Shown: in pieces, positions 5,278 to 12,846 of the stretch
Layout of the letters: each line of letters starts with the position of its first letter
Position numbering within the stretch: position 1 is the stretch's first letter
Assembly: GCA_934572465.1 (NCBI GenBank)
Contig: CAKTLG010000038.1
Location: forward strand, 1 to 13,610
Source of the DNA: an uncultured Oscillospiraceae bacterium
Lineage (GTDB): Bacteria; Bacillota; Clostridia; Oscillospirales; Oscillospiraceae
Reading direction: 5' to 3'
DNA length: 13,610 nt
The notes under the pieces: generated by a model
What the model saw: only the letters and a program-made list of their open reading frames with translations
Database searches by the model: none
What the model was told of the DNA's origin: nothing
Program-made: the position numbers and the translations under genes

Positions 5278-7174
5278 TATGCCGCTGATGCGGATGCAGC
5301 TGCGCCGCGCGTGGCCGCTGCTCGCAGCCGAAACGCTCCTCTGGATCTTTCTGCTGCCCGCCCCGCTCCCGGGCTTTCTCTCCGGCGATACCGGCTATTG
5401 GATCTATGAGCAGCACATTCTGGAAAGCGCCCTCAAGGGCGGGGTCTATATGGCCGCGGTCTTCGGGCTTTTCTTCGCCATACTGTCGTTCTTCTATCTT
5501 TTCAACACCCGCGCGACAAACTGCTGTCACGCGCTCCCCCTGCGCCGCGAGACGCTTTTCATGACCTCGTACCTCACGGGGCTTTTCTGCCAGCTTGCCG
5601 CGCTGCTTCCCGCCTTTGCGCTCACGGCCTATTGGTTCCTGCCGTCCTCCCCCTACACGTTTCCTCACTGGGACGTGCTGGGCAGGGCGCTCGGCGGCGC
5701 GGCGATGGAGATCGTCTTTTTCTATTCCTTCGCCGTCTTCTGCGCGATGTTTTCCGGTCAGGCGCTCTCCGCTGCCGTGTTCTACCTCGTCGGCAATTCG
5801 CTCATCGCCGGCATCGAGCTGATGCTGCGCAACTTTGCCGGAGAGTACCTCTACGGCTACGTCAACGGTGGGCTGAAGCTCGGACCGTTCTCGCCGTTTT
5901 TCTTCCTTGTGCGCCGGATGAACGTTTATATTAATCATGAGTGGGTCGAGGCCAGCCAGAGCCTGATTCCGGTCGGCAGCTTCGTGAGCGGCTACTCCTA
6001 TCTCTATGTCTACGCCGCCGCCGGACTTGTCTTCGCCGCGCTTGCGCTCGCGCTCTACCGCAGGCGTAAAAGCGAGATGTCCGGCTCGGTCGTCGCCATT
6101 TCGTGGGCGGTGCCCGTCTTCCAGTACGGCGTGGCGTTCTGCGCGGCGCTCGTGCTCGGACAGGTAAGCTACATCCTGCTGTTCGGCCAGTACCGCACCA
6201 ACGGCGTCCATTCCTTCTCCGGCACGATCATGTGTATGCTCGTCTCGGGGCTGCTCGGCTACTACATCTCCGAGGCGCTGGTGAAAAAGAGCCTTCGCGT
6301 CCTGCACTCGGGCGCGCGCGGCGCGTGCATCGTCGCGCTCGTGCTCACGCTGACCAGCGTAACGCTGACGTTCGACCTCACGGGCTATGAGGGCCGCGTG
6401 CCGGACGTTCGGGATATCGAGACCGCCTATGTCAGCTTCGGCGGGCAGACCCGCTTCGATACTACCGACGCCGCCACGCTCAGCCTTATCACCGAGGCGC
6501 ACCGCGCCATCGTTGCCGATAAGAGCTACCAGCAGGCGCAGGCCTCCTCCCACACGTCCGAGGACGATGATGAGAGCCGCATTTACTGCCTCTCGTTCGA
6601 CTACACGCTCAAAAGCGGCGTGCACATCCTGCGCGACTACCGCGTCACGCTGCCGCTCGCCGACCTTGGCGTGTCCGGCACGACGACCGAGGCGCTCAAC
6701 GCGCTCTACACCTGCCCCACGGCGGTCTATTCCCGCGAGCTGCACGTCCGTTTTCCCGACGCGCTGCCCGACAATCCAAACCAGAACTTCACCAACACCG
6801 GCTATTATATCCACGACGCCTATTCCCCCGACGGCGACAGCTCGCTGACCTATACGCTCACCGCGCGCCAGGCAGAGGCCGTCTGCCGCGCGGCGATGGA
6901 GGACTGTGCGCACCCCGCCGTCGCGCAGGATATCTTCTCGGCGCAGGAGAATCCCTCCACCGCCGACACCTCCGGCATCTCCCACTACCGCTATGTCGAG
7001 CTGTACGCCAATGTCGTCACGTTCCATGACGACGGCTCGTCCTCCCGCTCGGTCGATACCATCGGCTTTGAGGTCACGCCCGCCATGACCTCCACGCTCG
7101 CCGTGCTCGAGGAGATCGAGCGCACATGCGAGCCGGACGCATCGCCGGTCTCCGCAGAGGAGGCGATCCCGTGA
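5252..7174 (+). CDS. ABC transporter permease with large C-terminal domain
   Basis: This 640-residue membrane protein partners the preceding ATPase. About eight hydrophobic segments lie in residues 20-375 (roughly 21-43, 64-84, 104-130, 148-168, 171-191, 250-269, 280-311, 322-344 and a last one at 357-374; the fourth and fifth may merge). The motif NTRATNCCHALPLRRETLF (85-103) is typical of this permease group. Residues 375-640 are hydrophilic with no further membrane span, probably an extracytoplasmic domain. The start at 5252 is preferred because GGAGG lies eight bases upstream. A start at 5231 is possible (GAGGAG ten bases upstream) and would add seven residues. It overlaps the ATPase gene by 26 bases and the next gene by GTGA. 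Transport substrate is unknown. Confidence 0.85.
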   Translation: MRSATSFFDMPLMRMQLRRAWPLLAAETLLWIFLLPAPLPGFLSGDTGYWIYEQHILESALKGGVYMAAVFGLFFAILSFFYLFNTRATNCCHALPLRRETLFMTSYLTGLFCQLAALLPAFALTAYWFLPSSPYTFPHWDVLGRALGGAAMEIVFFYSFAVFCAMFSGQALSAAVFYLVGNSLIAGIELMLRNFAGEYLYGYVNGGLKLGPFSPFFFLVRRMNVYINHEWVEASQSLIPVGSFVSGYSYLYVYAAAGLVFAALALALYRRRKSEMSGSVVAISWAVPVFQYGVAFCAALVLGQVSYILLFGQYRTNGVHSFSGTIMCMLVSGLLGYYISEALVKKSLRVLHSGARGACIVALVLTLTSVTLTFDLTGYEGRVPDVRDIETAYVSFGGQTRFDTTDAATLSLITEAHRAIVADKSYQQAQASSHTSEDDDESRIYCLSFDYTLKSGVHILRDYRVTLPLADLGVSGTTTEALNALYTCPTAVYSRELHVRFPDALPDNPNQNFTNTGYYIHDAYSPDGDSSLTYTLTARQAEAVCRAAMEDCAHPAVAQDIFSAQENPSTADTSGISHYRYVELYANVVTFHDDGSSSRSVDTIGFEVTPAMTSTLAVLEEIERTCEPDASPVSAEEAIP

Positions 7175-7839
7175 GCAGACGCAGACCCCGCCGCGCGGCG
7201 CGCATCCTGTGCATTCTCGGCGCGCTCGCGCTCACGCTTGCGCTCGTGCTCGGCGTCCGCGCGCTGCGCTACCGGCTCGCGCATGAAAACCTCCCCGGCT
7301 CGGACGTCGCCGCGCCGGACTTCGTCACGGTCGACTATCTCCCGATAAACGAATACTCCCGCCCCGGCACGCCGCTTGAGGAAATCTCCGGCGTGGTGGT
7401 GCACTATGTCGGCAACCCCGGCACATCGGCGGCAAACAACCGGAGCTTTTTTGCCAATCTCGCGCTGACGCACGAGACCTACGCCAGCGCGCACTATCTT
7501 GTCGGTCTGGAGGGCGAGATCCTGCAATGCGTCCCGCTGACGGAGATCGCCTACTGCTCGAATACCGCCAATGACTATACCGTTTCCGTCGAGGTGTGCC
7601 ACGGCGACGAAACGGGGGAGTTCAGCGACGCGACGATGGAGAGCCTGCAAAAGCTCGTTGCGTGGCTGTGCGAGACGTTTTCCCTCGACCCCGATGAGGA
7701 CGTCATCCGGCACTACGACGTGACGGGCAAGATCTGCCCGAAGTATTACGTCGAAAACGAGGACGCGTGGGAAGCGTTCAGGCAGGACGTGAGCGCGCGC
7801 ATCGAAGAAGCCAAGACCGCAGACAGTGAAGCCAGCTGA
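7171..7839 (+). CDS. N-acetylmuramoyl-L-alanine amidase (Amidase_2), membrane-anchored
   Basis: This 222-residue enzyme should cleave the bond between N-acetylmuramic acid and L-alanine in peptidoglycan, outside the membrane. A basic N-terminus and hydrophobic stretch at 12-28 form a signal anchor. The Amidase_2 domain (about 55-200) shows the zinc ligands His78 (in VVVHYVGNPG), His181 (in RHYDVTGKICPKYY) and Cys189. The pattern ASAHYLVGLEG around 105-115 is also typical. The GTG start overlaps the permease stop (GTGA) and follows AGAGGAGG at seven bases, so it is preferred over the ATG at 7126. Its coupling to an ABC transporter suggests wall remodelling tied to transporter or stress signalling. 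It could instead act in wall turnover. Confidence 0.92.
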   Translation: MSRRRPRRAARILCILGALALTLALVLGVRALRYRLAHENLPGSDVAAPDFVTVDYLPINEYSRPGTPLEEISGVVVHYVGNPGTSAANNRSFFANLALTHETYASAHYLVGLEGEILQCVPLTEIAYCSNTANDYTVSVEVCHGDETGEFSDATMESLQKLVAWLCETFSLDPDEDVIRHYDVTGKICPKYYVENEDAWEAFRQDVSARIEEAKTADSEAS

Positions 7840-7859
7840 CCGATATCGGGAGGGATCTC

Positions 7860-9290
7860 ATGCACGACTTTGTTTCCTACCTTTTCCATCTTTTGCAGCG
7901 CGGCATGCGCTTTGCCGTGCCCGCCGCGCTCGTCTGCGGTGCGATCCTCGCCGCCTGCTATGTTGTCTGCCGCCGAAAAGGCCGCCCGTTCCCGTGGAAG
8001 CGCGCCCTCTGCGCGCTGCTGCTCGCCATCTGGGCGGCGGTCACGGTCTTCGTCACGCTGCTGCGCAGCGAGTCGGGCGAATTTGCCGTGCGGCAGTGGA
8101 ACTTACAGCTCTTTCTCGCCTGGCGCGAGGCGTACCAGCGCTTTACGCTGCAGATCTGGCTGAACGTGCTGCTCAACATCGCGCTCTTTGTCCCGCTCGG
8201 CGTGCTGCTGCCGCTTTTGTGGAAGCCGTTTCGCAGGTGGCACGCTGCGCTGGGCGCGGGCTTCGGCGCTTCGCTCCTGATCGAGCTGACGCAGCTTTTC
8301 ACCGGACGCGGCATGTGCGATGTGGACGATCTTTTTACCAACACCTTGGGCGCTATGCTCGGCTGGTGCGCGGCGATGCTCGCGCTCGCGCTCATCGAAC
8401 GGCGCAAGGCGTGGAAGCGCTATCTGCTGCTGCCCGCCGCGTTCGCGCTGGCGCTCAGCGCCATTTTCATCTCCTATGCCGCGCAGCCCTACGGCAACCT
8501 GCGCGACGCGTCCGTCGCCGCGGGCGATACGCGCGGCGTTGCATGGACGGTCTGCTTCACGCCGTCCGCCGAAGCGGACAGCGCATTCGTCTACCGGACG
8601 CAGGCGCTTGCGAACACCACCGCCGACGCCCTTGCAGAAGCGTTCGCCGGGCAGCTGGACATCACATTTCCCGACGTCTATTATTACGACGATCTTGTGA
8701 TCTACGCCAACCACTCCACGGGCGATTTTCTCAACGTCACGCTGCACGACGGCACGTGGGAATACAGCTTCGGGCGCGATCATGCCCCTGTCTTCGACGC
8801 GCCCGCGTCCGGCGTCACGGAGGACATGCTGCGCCAAACGCTGGATGATCTCGGCTTCCCCGTTCCTTCCGGCGCTTCGTTCACGCTTGAGCCGTATGAC
8901 AAAACCTCCTATCGCGCGGTATTCGCCGCCGCGCTCCTTCCGGCGGGGGACGGCTTTGTCCACGGCACGCTCGCCTGCACGCTCTGCGCGCAGGAAGAAG
9001 GCAAAGCGTCGCTCGACGATTTGGAAAACCGCATGACCGCGCTCACGCCCGTGCGCGAGGAACCGATCCTCTCGCCCGCGCAGGCGGTCGATGCGCTGCA
9101 GGCGGGCAAAAGCTTCGACGGCGCATGGCTCTTCTCCGGCGCCGAGCACGCCGCCGTCCTCTCCTGCACGCTCGACTATCTCTCCGACTCCAAGGGCTTC
9201 TATCAGCCGGTCTACCGCTTTGAGCTTGCCCTTTCCGGTCAGGCGGACGGCATCGCCTCCGCGGTCGACTATGTTCCCGCGCTCTTCTGA
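7860..9290 (+). CDS. VanZ-family membrane protein with large C-terminal extension
   Basis: VanZ proteins confer low-level glycopeptide (teicoplanin) resistance by an uncertain mechanism. Many members are of unknown function. The VanZ domain spans about residues 49-178, with NIALFVPLG (106-114), IELTQ (141-145), DVDD (154-157) and NTLGAMLG (161-168), all typical of the family. A hydrophobic segment near 15-37 precedes it and another near 188-206 follows. Residues 207-476 are soluble and probably extracytoplasmic, with no motif I recognise, so the protein is far longer than a plain VanZ (about 160 residues). GGGAGGG lies just upstream of the ATG, 20 bases after the amidase stop, consistent with the same operon. 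Confidence 0.88.
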   Translation: MHDFVSYLFHLLQRGMRFAVPAALVCGAILAACYVVCRRKGRPFPWKRALCALLLAIWAAVTVFVTLLRSESGEFAVRQWNLQLFLAWREAYQRFTLQIWLNVLLNIALFVPLGVLLPLLWKPFRRWHAALGAGFGASLLIELTQLFTGRGMCDVDDLFTNTLGAMLGWCAAMLALALIERRKAWKRYLLLPAAFALALSAIFISYAAQPYGNLRDASVAAGDTRGVAWTVCFTPSAEADSAFVYRTQALANTTADALAEAFAGQLDITFPDVYYYDDLVIYANHSTGDFLNVTLHDGTWEYSFGRDHAPVFDAPASGVTEDMLRQTLDDLGFPVPSGASFTLEPYDKTSYRAVFAAALLPAGDGFVHGTLACTLCAQEEGKASLDDLENRMTALTPVREEPILSPAQAVDALQAGKSFDGAWLFSGAEHAAVLSCTLDYLSDSKGFYQPVYRFELALSGQADGIASAVDYVPALF

Positions 9291-9314
9291 GCGCGGGTAT
9301 ACAGGGAGGTTCCG

Positions 9315-9857
9315 ATGAAACGCTTTTTCGCCGCGCTGTCCAGCCTTGCGCTGGTCGCCGCGCTGTATCTGGTTGTCCAAAACGCCGCCGATACGCCGCT
9401 CGTACATGTCATTTTGCAGCCGCGCGGCGACAAAAACGCGCCCTGTGTCTACGAGACCGTTTACCGGAGCGGCAAGAGCCGCCCGAGCGGCGTCTTCGTT
9501 CCCGACCACACCGCCCTTTACACCGCGGACTACGCGGACTTCGACTTTACGCACGCCCGCCCCGGCAGAGTCAACACGCTCGCCGGCACCGTGCTCTACA
9601 ACGCGCAGGGGCTTGCGATCCATCCGGACCGGACGATGCTCGCCATGCTGGAGGCCGCGGCGCGGCAGATCGACCACGCCATTTTCACTTTTGAGATCGC
9701 CGTGGTGAACGGCGAGCGCTATTACGCCTTTGCCGTGCTGAACGTCAACTGGTGGGACCCCTGCGTGCTCTACGAATTCGACCTCTCCACCGGTGAACTC
9801 AGGGAGCTGCACACCTGGAACAGCATGGATCTTATCGGCCTTGCGCCGGAATCATAA
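9315..9857 (+). CDS. Exported protein of unknown function
   Basis: This 180-residue protein begins with a clear signal sequence (MKRFFAALSSLALVAALYLV, then VQNAA). The rest is hydrophilic and mixed alpha/beta in character, with no cysteine lipobox and no family I recognise. GGGAGG precedes the ATG, and it lies 24 bases after the VanZ gene, so it is probably the last gene of the operon and is followed at once by a terminator. It would be secreted or held at the outer face of the membrane, possibly by the uncleaved signal. An envelope role is inferred from neighbours only. Confidence 0.8.
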   Translation: MKRFFAALSSLALVAALYLVVQNAADTPLVHVILQPRGDKNAPCVYETVYRSGKSRPSGVFVPDHTALYTADYADFDFTHARPGRVNTLAGTVLYNAQGLAIHPDRTMLAMLEAAARQIDHAIFTFEIAVVNGERYYAFAVLNVNWWDPCVLYEFDLSTGELRELHTWNSMDLIGLAPES

Positions 9858-9861
9858 GAAA

Positions 9862-9894
9862 AAAGCGTGCGAAGGGATCGCCCTCGCACGCTTT
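9862..9894. terminator. Bidirectional terminator between convergent operon and nudC
   Basis: A 10-bp stem (AAAGCGTGCG 9862-9871 with CGCACGCTTT 9885-9894) is extended by AGGG/CCCT past one bulged A, with loop ATCG. T-rich runs follow on both strands. It lies between the plus-strand operon stop (9857) and the nudC stop (9897) and can serve both. Confidence 0.9.
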
Positions 9895-9896
9895 CC

Positions 9897-10757
9897 TTAT
9901 TTCTTTTCCAGACTGTAGGGGTCGCGGCCCGCCGCAAACTCGGCGATCATCTCCGCCGTCAGGGCGACGCCGTTGTTGACGAACGTTTCCTGAAGCTCCT
10001 TCCGGCTGACCCACGCGCCGTCCGCCAGCTCGAAGTTGTCGAGCCGGATGGTATCGTCGTCGCCGTCGAGCCGGCACCAGAAGCCCATCATGATGTTGCC
10101 GCTGATGCCCCAGGGCTGGCAGCGGTAATAGCGCAGATCCCTGACCTTTAATCCGACCTCCTCCATCACCTCGCGGTGCACGGTCTGCTCAAAGCTCTCG
10201 GCAAACTCGGTGAAGCCCGCGATCAGCGCCGTGCGCTGCGCGCCGGGGCGGTTGGCATACTTCGTGAGCAGCAGGTAGTCCCCGTGCGTCACGGCCACGA
10301 TGACCGACGGGTTGATGCGTGGGAAGATCATGTTGCCGCACTTGGGACAATGCATCATGCGCTCGTTCACGTCATGAACGAGCTTTTCTCCGCAGCGGCC
10401 GCAGTAGCGCGCGTCGCGGTACCACGAGCACAGGTGCCACGCGCTCACCGCCGCGTAGGCAAGCTCCTTCGGCTTTTCCGTGCGGAAGAGCACGATGTCG
10501 CGGTAGGAATAGCCGTCGAGCGCGCGCTCGGTCTCGTCGAAAAGGAGGTAATACTCCCGCCCGTCGAGCTCAAAGAGGTAGGTAAACGCCTCGTCGGGCT
10601 CAGAAAACTGGGCGCGCGACGGAAACTTCAGTCCGTTGTCGTCGATGCGGCACAAAAGATCCCGCCCGCGGAACTGCACCACGGCGCTGCTCCTTTTCGG
10701 CACGGCGTTCTTTTTCCACTCGTTATAAAGGTGCTTCGGCTCGATATCCTGGATCAT
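9897..10757 (-). CDS. nudC: NAD(+)/NADH diphosphatase (Nudix hydrolase)
   Basis: NudC hydrolyses NADH to NMNH and AMP and, in bacteria studied, can remove NAD caps from RNA. The 286-residue protein has a variable N-terminal domain (1-110), a four-cysteine zinc ribbon (Cys119, Cys122, Cys137, Cys140) and a Nudix domain. The Nudix box is complete: G181, E187 and REVMEEVGL at 195-203. The NudC-specific motif SQPWPFPxS appears in variant form as CQPWGIS (213-219). The length is slightly above that of E. coli NudC. The ATG follows GGGAGG at about nine bases. It has its own promoter, though read-through from the DUF2812 gene upstream is possible because no terminator is visible between them. Confidence 0.95.
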   Translation of the reverse strand: MIQDIEPKHLYNEWKKNAVPKRSSAVVQFRGRDLLCRIDDNGLKFPSRAQFSEPDEAFTYLFELDGREYYLLFDETERALDGYSYRDIVLFRTEKPKELAYAAVSAWHLCSWYRDARYCGRCGEKLVHDVNERMMHCPKCGNMIFPRINPSVIVAVTHGDYLLLTKYANRPGAQRTALIAGFTEFAESFEQTVHREVMEEVGLKVRDLRYYRCQPWGISGNIMMGFWCRLDGDDDTIRLDNFELADGAWVSRKELQETFVNNGVALTAEMIAEFAAGRDPYSLEKK

Positions 10758-10796
10758 GTCGGCTTTCCTCCCGCGTGTTTGTTCTTTCGCAGGGCT

Positions 10797-10825
10797 ATTC
10801 TACAACGCGCAGCGGCATTTTGCAA
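10797..10825 (-). promoter_or_regulatory. Sigma-A promoter of nudC
   Basis: On the minus strand, -35 TTGCAA (10825-10820) and -10 TAGAAT (10802-10797) are 17 bases apart, in the short gap between the DUF2812 stop and nudC. Confidence 0.75.
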
Positions 10826-10833
10826 GATGCGTG

Positions 10834-11451
10834 TCACTCCTGAATCACGCGCTCGGCTTCGAGCGCCGCGATCTTCTTTTTCGCGCGGCGCAGGCCGATT
10901 GGGCAGTCGACAAGCCCCACGATGCACACGAGCAGAAGCAGTGAGGCCGCCACAAGCATCAGCACCCTCGCTGTACTAAAGTCTATCGCAGCCACGCCCG
11001 CGTACCGACCGATCACGTTTGCATTCATCAGCGTCGTCAACACATTCATCAGCATCATACTTCCCCAGAAGAAGCTCATAATCAGGCCTTTGCGCAGATA
11101 ACGCACGGCTTTTTTCTGCTGGGCAATGCGGGAGTCCAGATCGGAGTACAGCTCGAACGGCGTGCCGTCCGAGCTTTTGCGCAGGACGAGCAGGTCTCCC
11201 ACGCCGCCGACCTCTTCAATGCCAAACTCCGCAAGCTCCGCCGTGTAGACAAGGCGGTCCATGCCTGCCTCCTTCACCTGCACGCGATATTCGTACTCGC
11301 CCGCATTTCCGCGTCGATAGGTGGAAAACAGCGAGCCGAACTTTTCAAGAATCCAGCCCTCTTTTGCCATCCGGTTTGCCTGCTCCTCGATCCGATCTGG
11401 ATCGTTGGCATAGCTTGACAAATGCGGCAGTACCTTCTTGTCCTTGGCCAT
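10834..11451 (-). CDS. DUF2812 membrane protein (second copy)
   Basis: This 205-residue protein has an N-terminal DUF2812 domain (about 5-115) with the shared blocks EGWILEK, TYRRG, EYRVQ and LVLRKSSDGTPFELYSDLD, then two hydrophobic segments (about 123-145 and 165-190) and a charged tail ending AALEAERVIQE. Genes of this family are often next to PadR regulators, as here, and their function is unknown. AAAGGAG lies seven bases before the ATG. The same frame stays open to 11646, but the upstream part is a shadow of neighbouring sequence. Its last 62 bases are duplicated just upstream at 11465-11526. It is a diverged paralogue of the DUF2812 gene at 12188-12832. Confidence 0.85.
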   Translation of the reverse strand: MAKDKKVLPHLSSYANDPDRIEEQANRMAKEGWILEKFGSLFSTYRRGNAGEYEYRVQVKEAGMDRLVYTAELAEFGIEEVGGVGDLLVLRKSSDGTPFELYSDLDSRIAQQKKAVRYLRKGLIMSFFWGSMMLMNVLTTLMNANVIGRYAGVAAIDFSTARVLMLVAASLLLLVCIVGLVDCPIGLRRAKKKIAALEAERVIQE

Positions 11452-11464
11452 GGCGATTCTCCTT

Positions 11465-11526
11465 TCACTCCTGAATGACGCGCTCAGCTTCGAGCGCCGC
11501 GAGCCTCTTTTTCGCGCGGCGCAGGC
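11465..11526 (-). pseudogene. Duplicated 3' tail of a DUF2812 gene (gene remnant)
   Basis: These 62 bases match 10834-10895, the last 62 bases of the neighbouring DUF2812 gene, at 58 positions. Read on the minus strand they encode RRAKKRLAALEAERVIQE and a stop. The similarity ends abruptly eight bases after the GNAT stop codon. The simplest reading is that a tandem DUF2812 copy once lay here and all but its tail was lost or replaced. The remnant still places a stop and the ribosome binding site just before the intact DUF2812 gene. Confidence 0.8.
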
Positions 11527-11533
11527 GTCTCTC

Positions 11534-12040
11534 TCACTCATAACTGACAAAATTCTGCTCAACCAGCGCATAATCAACCGATGATTGAAGCCGGCCGAGC
11601 TGGTCTTTCCAGGAATCGATATTGGTTCGCACCCTGCGGAATCCAAGTGATTCGTAAACGTGCTGCGCTCTTGTGTTCGTCAAGTTCGTATCGAGGATGA
11701 TTTTGGCATAGCCGTTTCTGAACAGCCAACCGATCAGCATACTCAAAACCTTTCTGCCGACACCACGGTTCTGACAATCGGTTTCGCAGATCTTAATGCC
11801 GATTGCCGCAACTCCATCTGACACATTGCGGTAATTGCACTCGCCAATCAGGCGGTCGTTTTCCTCAACGACCAGAAGGCCGTTTCCAAGTCCTTTTACA
11901 ACTTCTTCCTCGGTCGTTCCCAAGCCGTTGGGAAAGCCTGCGTGTGCCATCACGGCACCATCATTCCACCAAGCGGCAAGCTGCTTCGCATCGGCAGCCT
12001 CGGCTTGGCGGATCGTTAGATCCTTATGTTGTATTCTCAC
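11534..12040 (-). CDS. GNAT-family N-acetyltransferase
   Basis: This 168-residue cytoplasmic enzyme transfers an acetyl group from acetyl-CoA to an amine. The acetyl-CoA pyrophosphate loop is QNRGVGRK (90-97), and the later NTRAQHVYESLGFRRV block is also typical. The substrate (antibiotic, amino acid or protein N-terminus) cannot be told. The GTG start is chosen because AAGGAG lies seven bases upstream, inside the end of the preceding remnant, and because homology-like sequence begins there. The frame is open further upstream, but that part is a shadow. Base composition is visibly lower in GC than its neighbours, and it sits between two gene remnants in a padR-DUF2812 cluster, which suggests acquisition by transfer. 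Confidence 0.88.
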   Translation of the reverse strand: MRIQHKDLTIRQAEAADAKQLAAWWNDGAVMAHAGFPNGLGTTEEEVVKGLGNGLLVVEENDRLIGECNYRNVSDGVAAIGIKICETDCQNRGVGRKVLSMLIGWLFRNGYAKIILDTNLTNTRAQHVYESLGFRRVRTNIDSWKDQLGRLQSSVDYALVEQNFVSYE

Positions 12041-12044
12041 CCGA

Positions 12045-12174
12045 TTACTCCTTGTAAACAAAGTACATGATCTCACAGCACTGCCGGCCCTTGCCCGACT
12101 CGCGGTTGAGCATTTCCTCGATTTTTTCCAGGTCATAGGCATATGGAGATGCGCGGCATGATCTTTTCAAACAT
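12045..12174 (-). pseudogene. Small frameshifted gene or remnant of unknown function
   Basis: After the DUF2812 stop, AAGGGG precedes an ATG at 12174 that opens MFEKIMPRIS and soon meets a stop. The next frame continues as YAYDLEKIEEMLNRESGKGR then QCCEIMYFVYKE and a stop at 12045. Joining the two by removing one base near 12144 gives a coherent 42-residue protein. This suggests a one-base frameshift in a small gene, or the ends of a larger deleted one. Its 3' end contains the ribosome binding site of the GNAT gene. No family is recognised, and a sequencing error is possible. Confidence 0.45.
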
Positions 12175-12187
12175 ATCCGTGCCCCTT

Positions 12188-12832
12188 TCACTCTTCGATC
12201 AGGCGTTTTCGCTTCAATTCGCCGTACCTTTTCCCCGTACGGACGCTCTGCGCCGCGAGCCGGAGCGTCAAAGCCGTGCCCGCCGCGCCCAGCACCGCGT
12301 ACCGGACAATGTGCCTGCCCCACAGCCGCAGCGACAGGAAGCTTGGCTGGCGATACATCTCTCTCAGCTCGGCGTACATCTCGTCGAAGCCGACGGCCAG
12401 ATCGTACCACACCCATGTGCTATAGAACCAGTCCGCCGCCAGCAGCGCAAATACGACCGCCAGAATGATCTTCATCCGCATCAGCCGCCGCGCATCCCCG
12501 ATCTGTGCGTCAAGGTCGGAGTAGAGCGTGAACGGCGCGCCGTCCGATTTTTTGCGCACCACAAGAAACGAGCCCATGTCGCCGACCTTCTCGACGTCCA
12601 TGTCCGCAAGCGTTTTCACATAGTCGCTGCGCTGGCCGTCGCGCGATTCGTAGATGTACTGCACGCGGTATTCGTATGCATTCGGCTCGCCGCGGCGGTA
12701 GGTGTAGGTGCCGTAGGTACACTTTTCCAGCAGCCAGCCCTGCGCCGCCATGCGCGCAAATCTGCGCTCCAGCTCCTCCGGCTCCAAAAAGCAGTACGGA
12801 AGGTGCAGGGCCCGTTTTATTTCCTTTGCCAT
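12188..12832 (-). CDS. DUF2812 membrane protein paired with PadR
   Basis: This 214-residue protein has the DUF2812 domain at about 8-110, with AAQGWLLEK, TYTYRRG, EYRVQ and LVVRKKSDGAPFTLYSDLD, followed by hydrophobic segments near 118-140 and 177-196 and a basic tail ending RKRLIEE. Function is unknown. In other Firmicutes such proteins are encoded next to PadR repressors and may act as membrane sensors or cofactors of them (inference). The chosen ATG gives MAKEIKR with GAGGAGG about six bases upstream, and lies 14 bases after the padR stop, so the two are surely cotranscribed. The open frame extends eight residues further upstream without a better signal. Confidence 0.88.
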   Translation of the reverse strand: MAKEIKRALHLPYCFLEPEELERRFARMAAQGWLLEKCTYGTYTYRRGEPNAYEYRVQYIYESRDGQRSDYVKTLADMDVEKVGDMGSFLVVRKKSDGAPFTLYSDLDAQIGDARRLMRMKIILAVVFALLAADWFYSTWVWYDLAVGFDEMYAELREMYRQPSFLSLRLWGRHIVRYAVLGAAGTALTLRLAAQSVRTGKRYGELKRKRLIEE

Positions 12833-12846
12833 CGTGCGTCCTCCTC

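Noticed and set aside
5225..7027. 600-residue open frame on the minus strand opposite the permease
   Set aside because: Antisense shadow of a gene with clear membrane segments, a ribosome binding site and coupled neighbours. Its own sequence has no hydrophobic core or known domain.
8103..9812. 569-residue open frame on the minus strand opposite VanZ and the exported-protein gene
   Set aside because: It spans two real genes and their gap, is Arg/Gly/Glu-rich, and has no start signal.
11452..11646. 65-residue N-terminal extension of the second DUF2812 protein
   Set aside because: The extension crosses the gene remnant in another frame and overlaps the GNAT 3' end. AAAGGAG before the ATG at 11451 and the family's normal length favour the shorter form.
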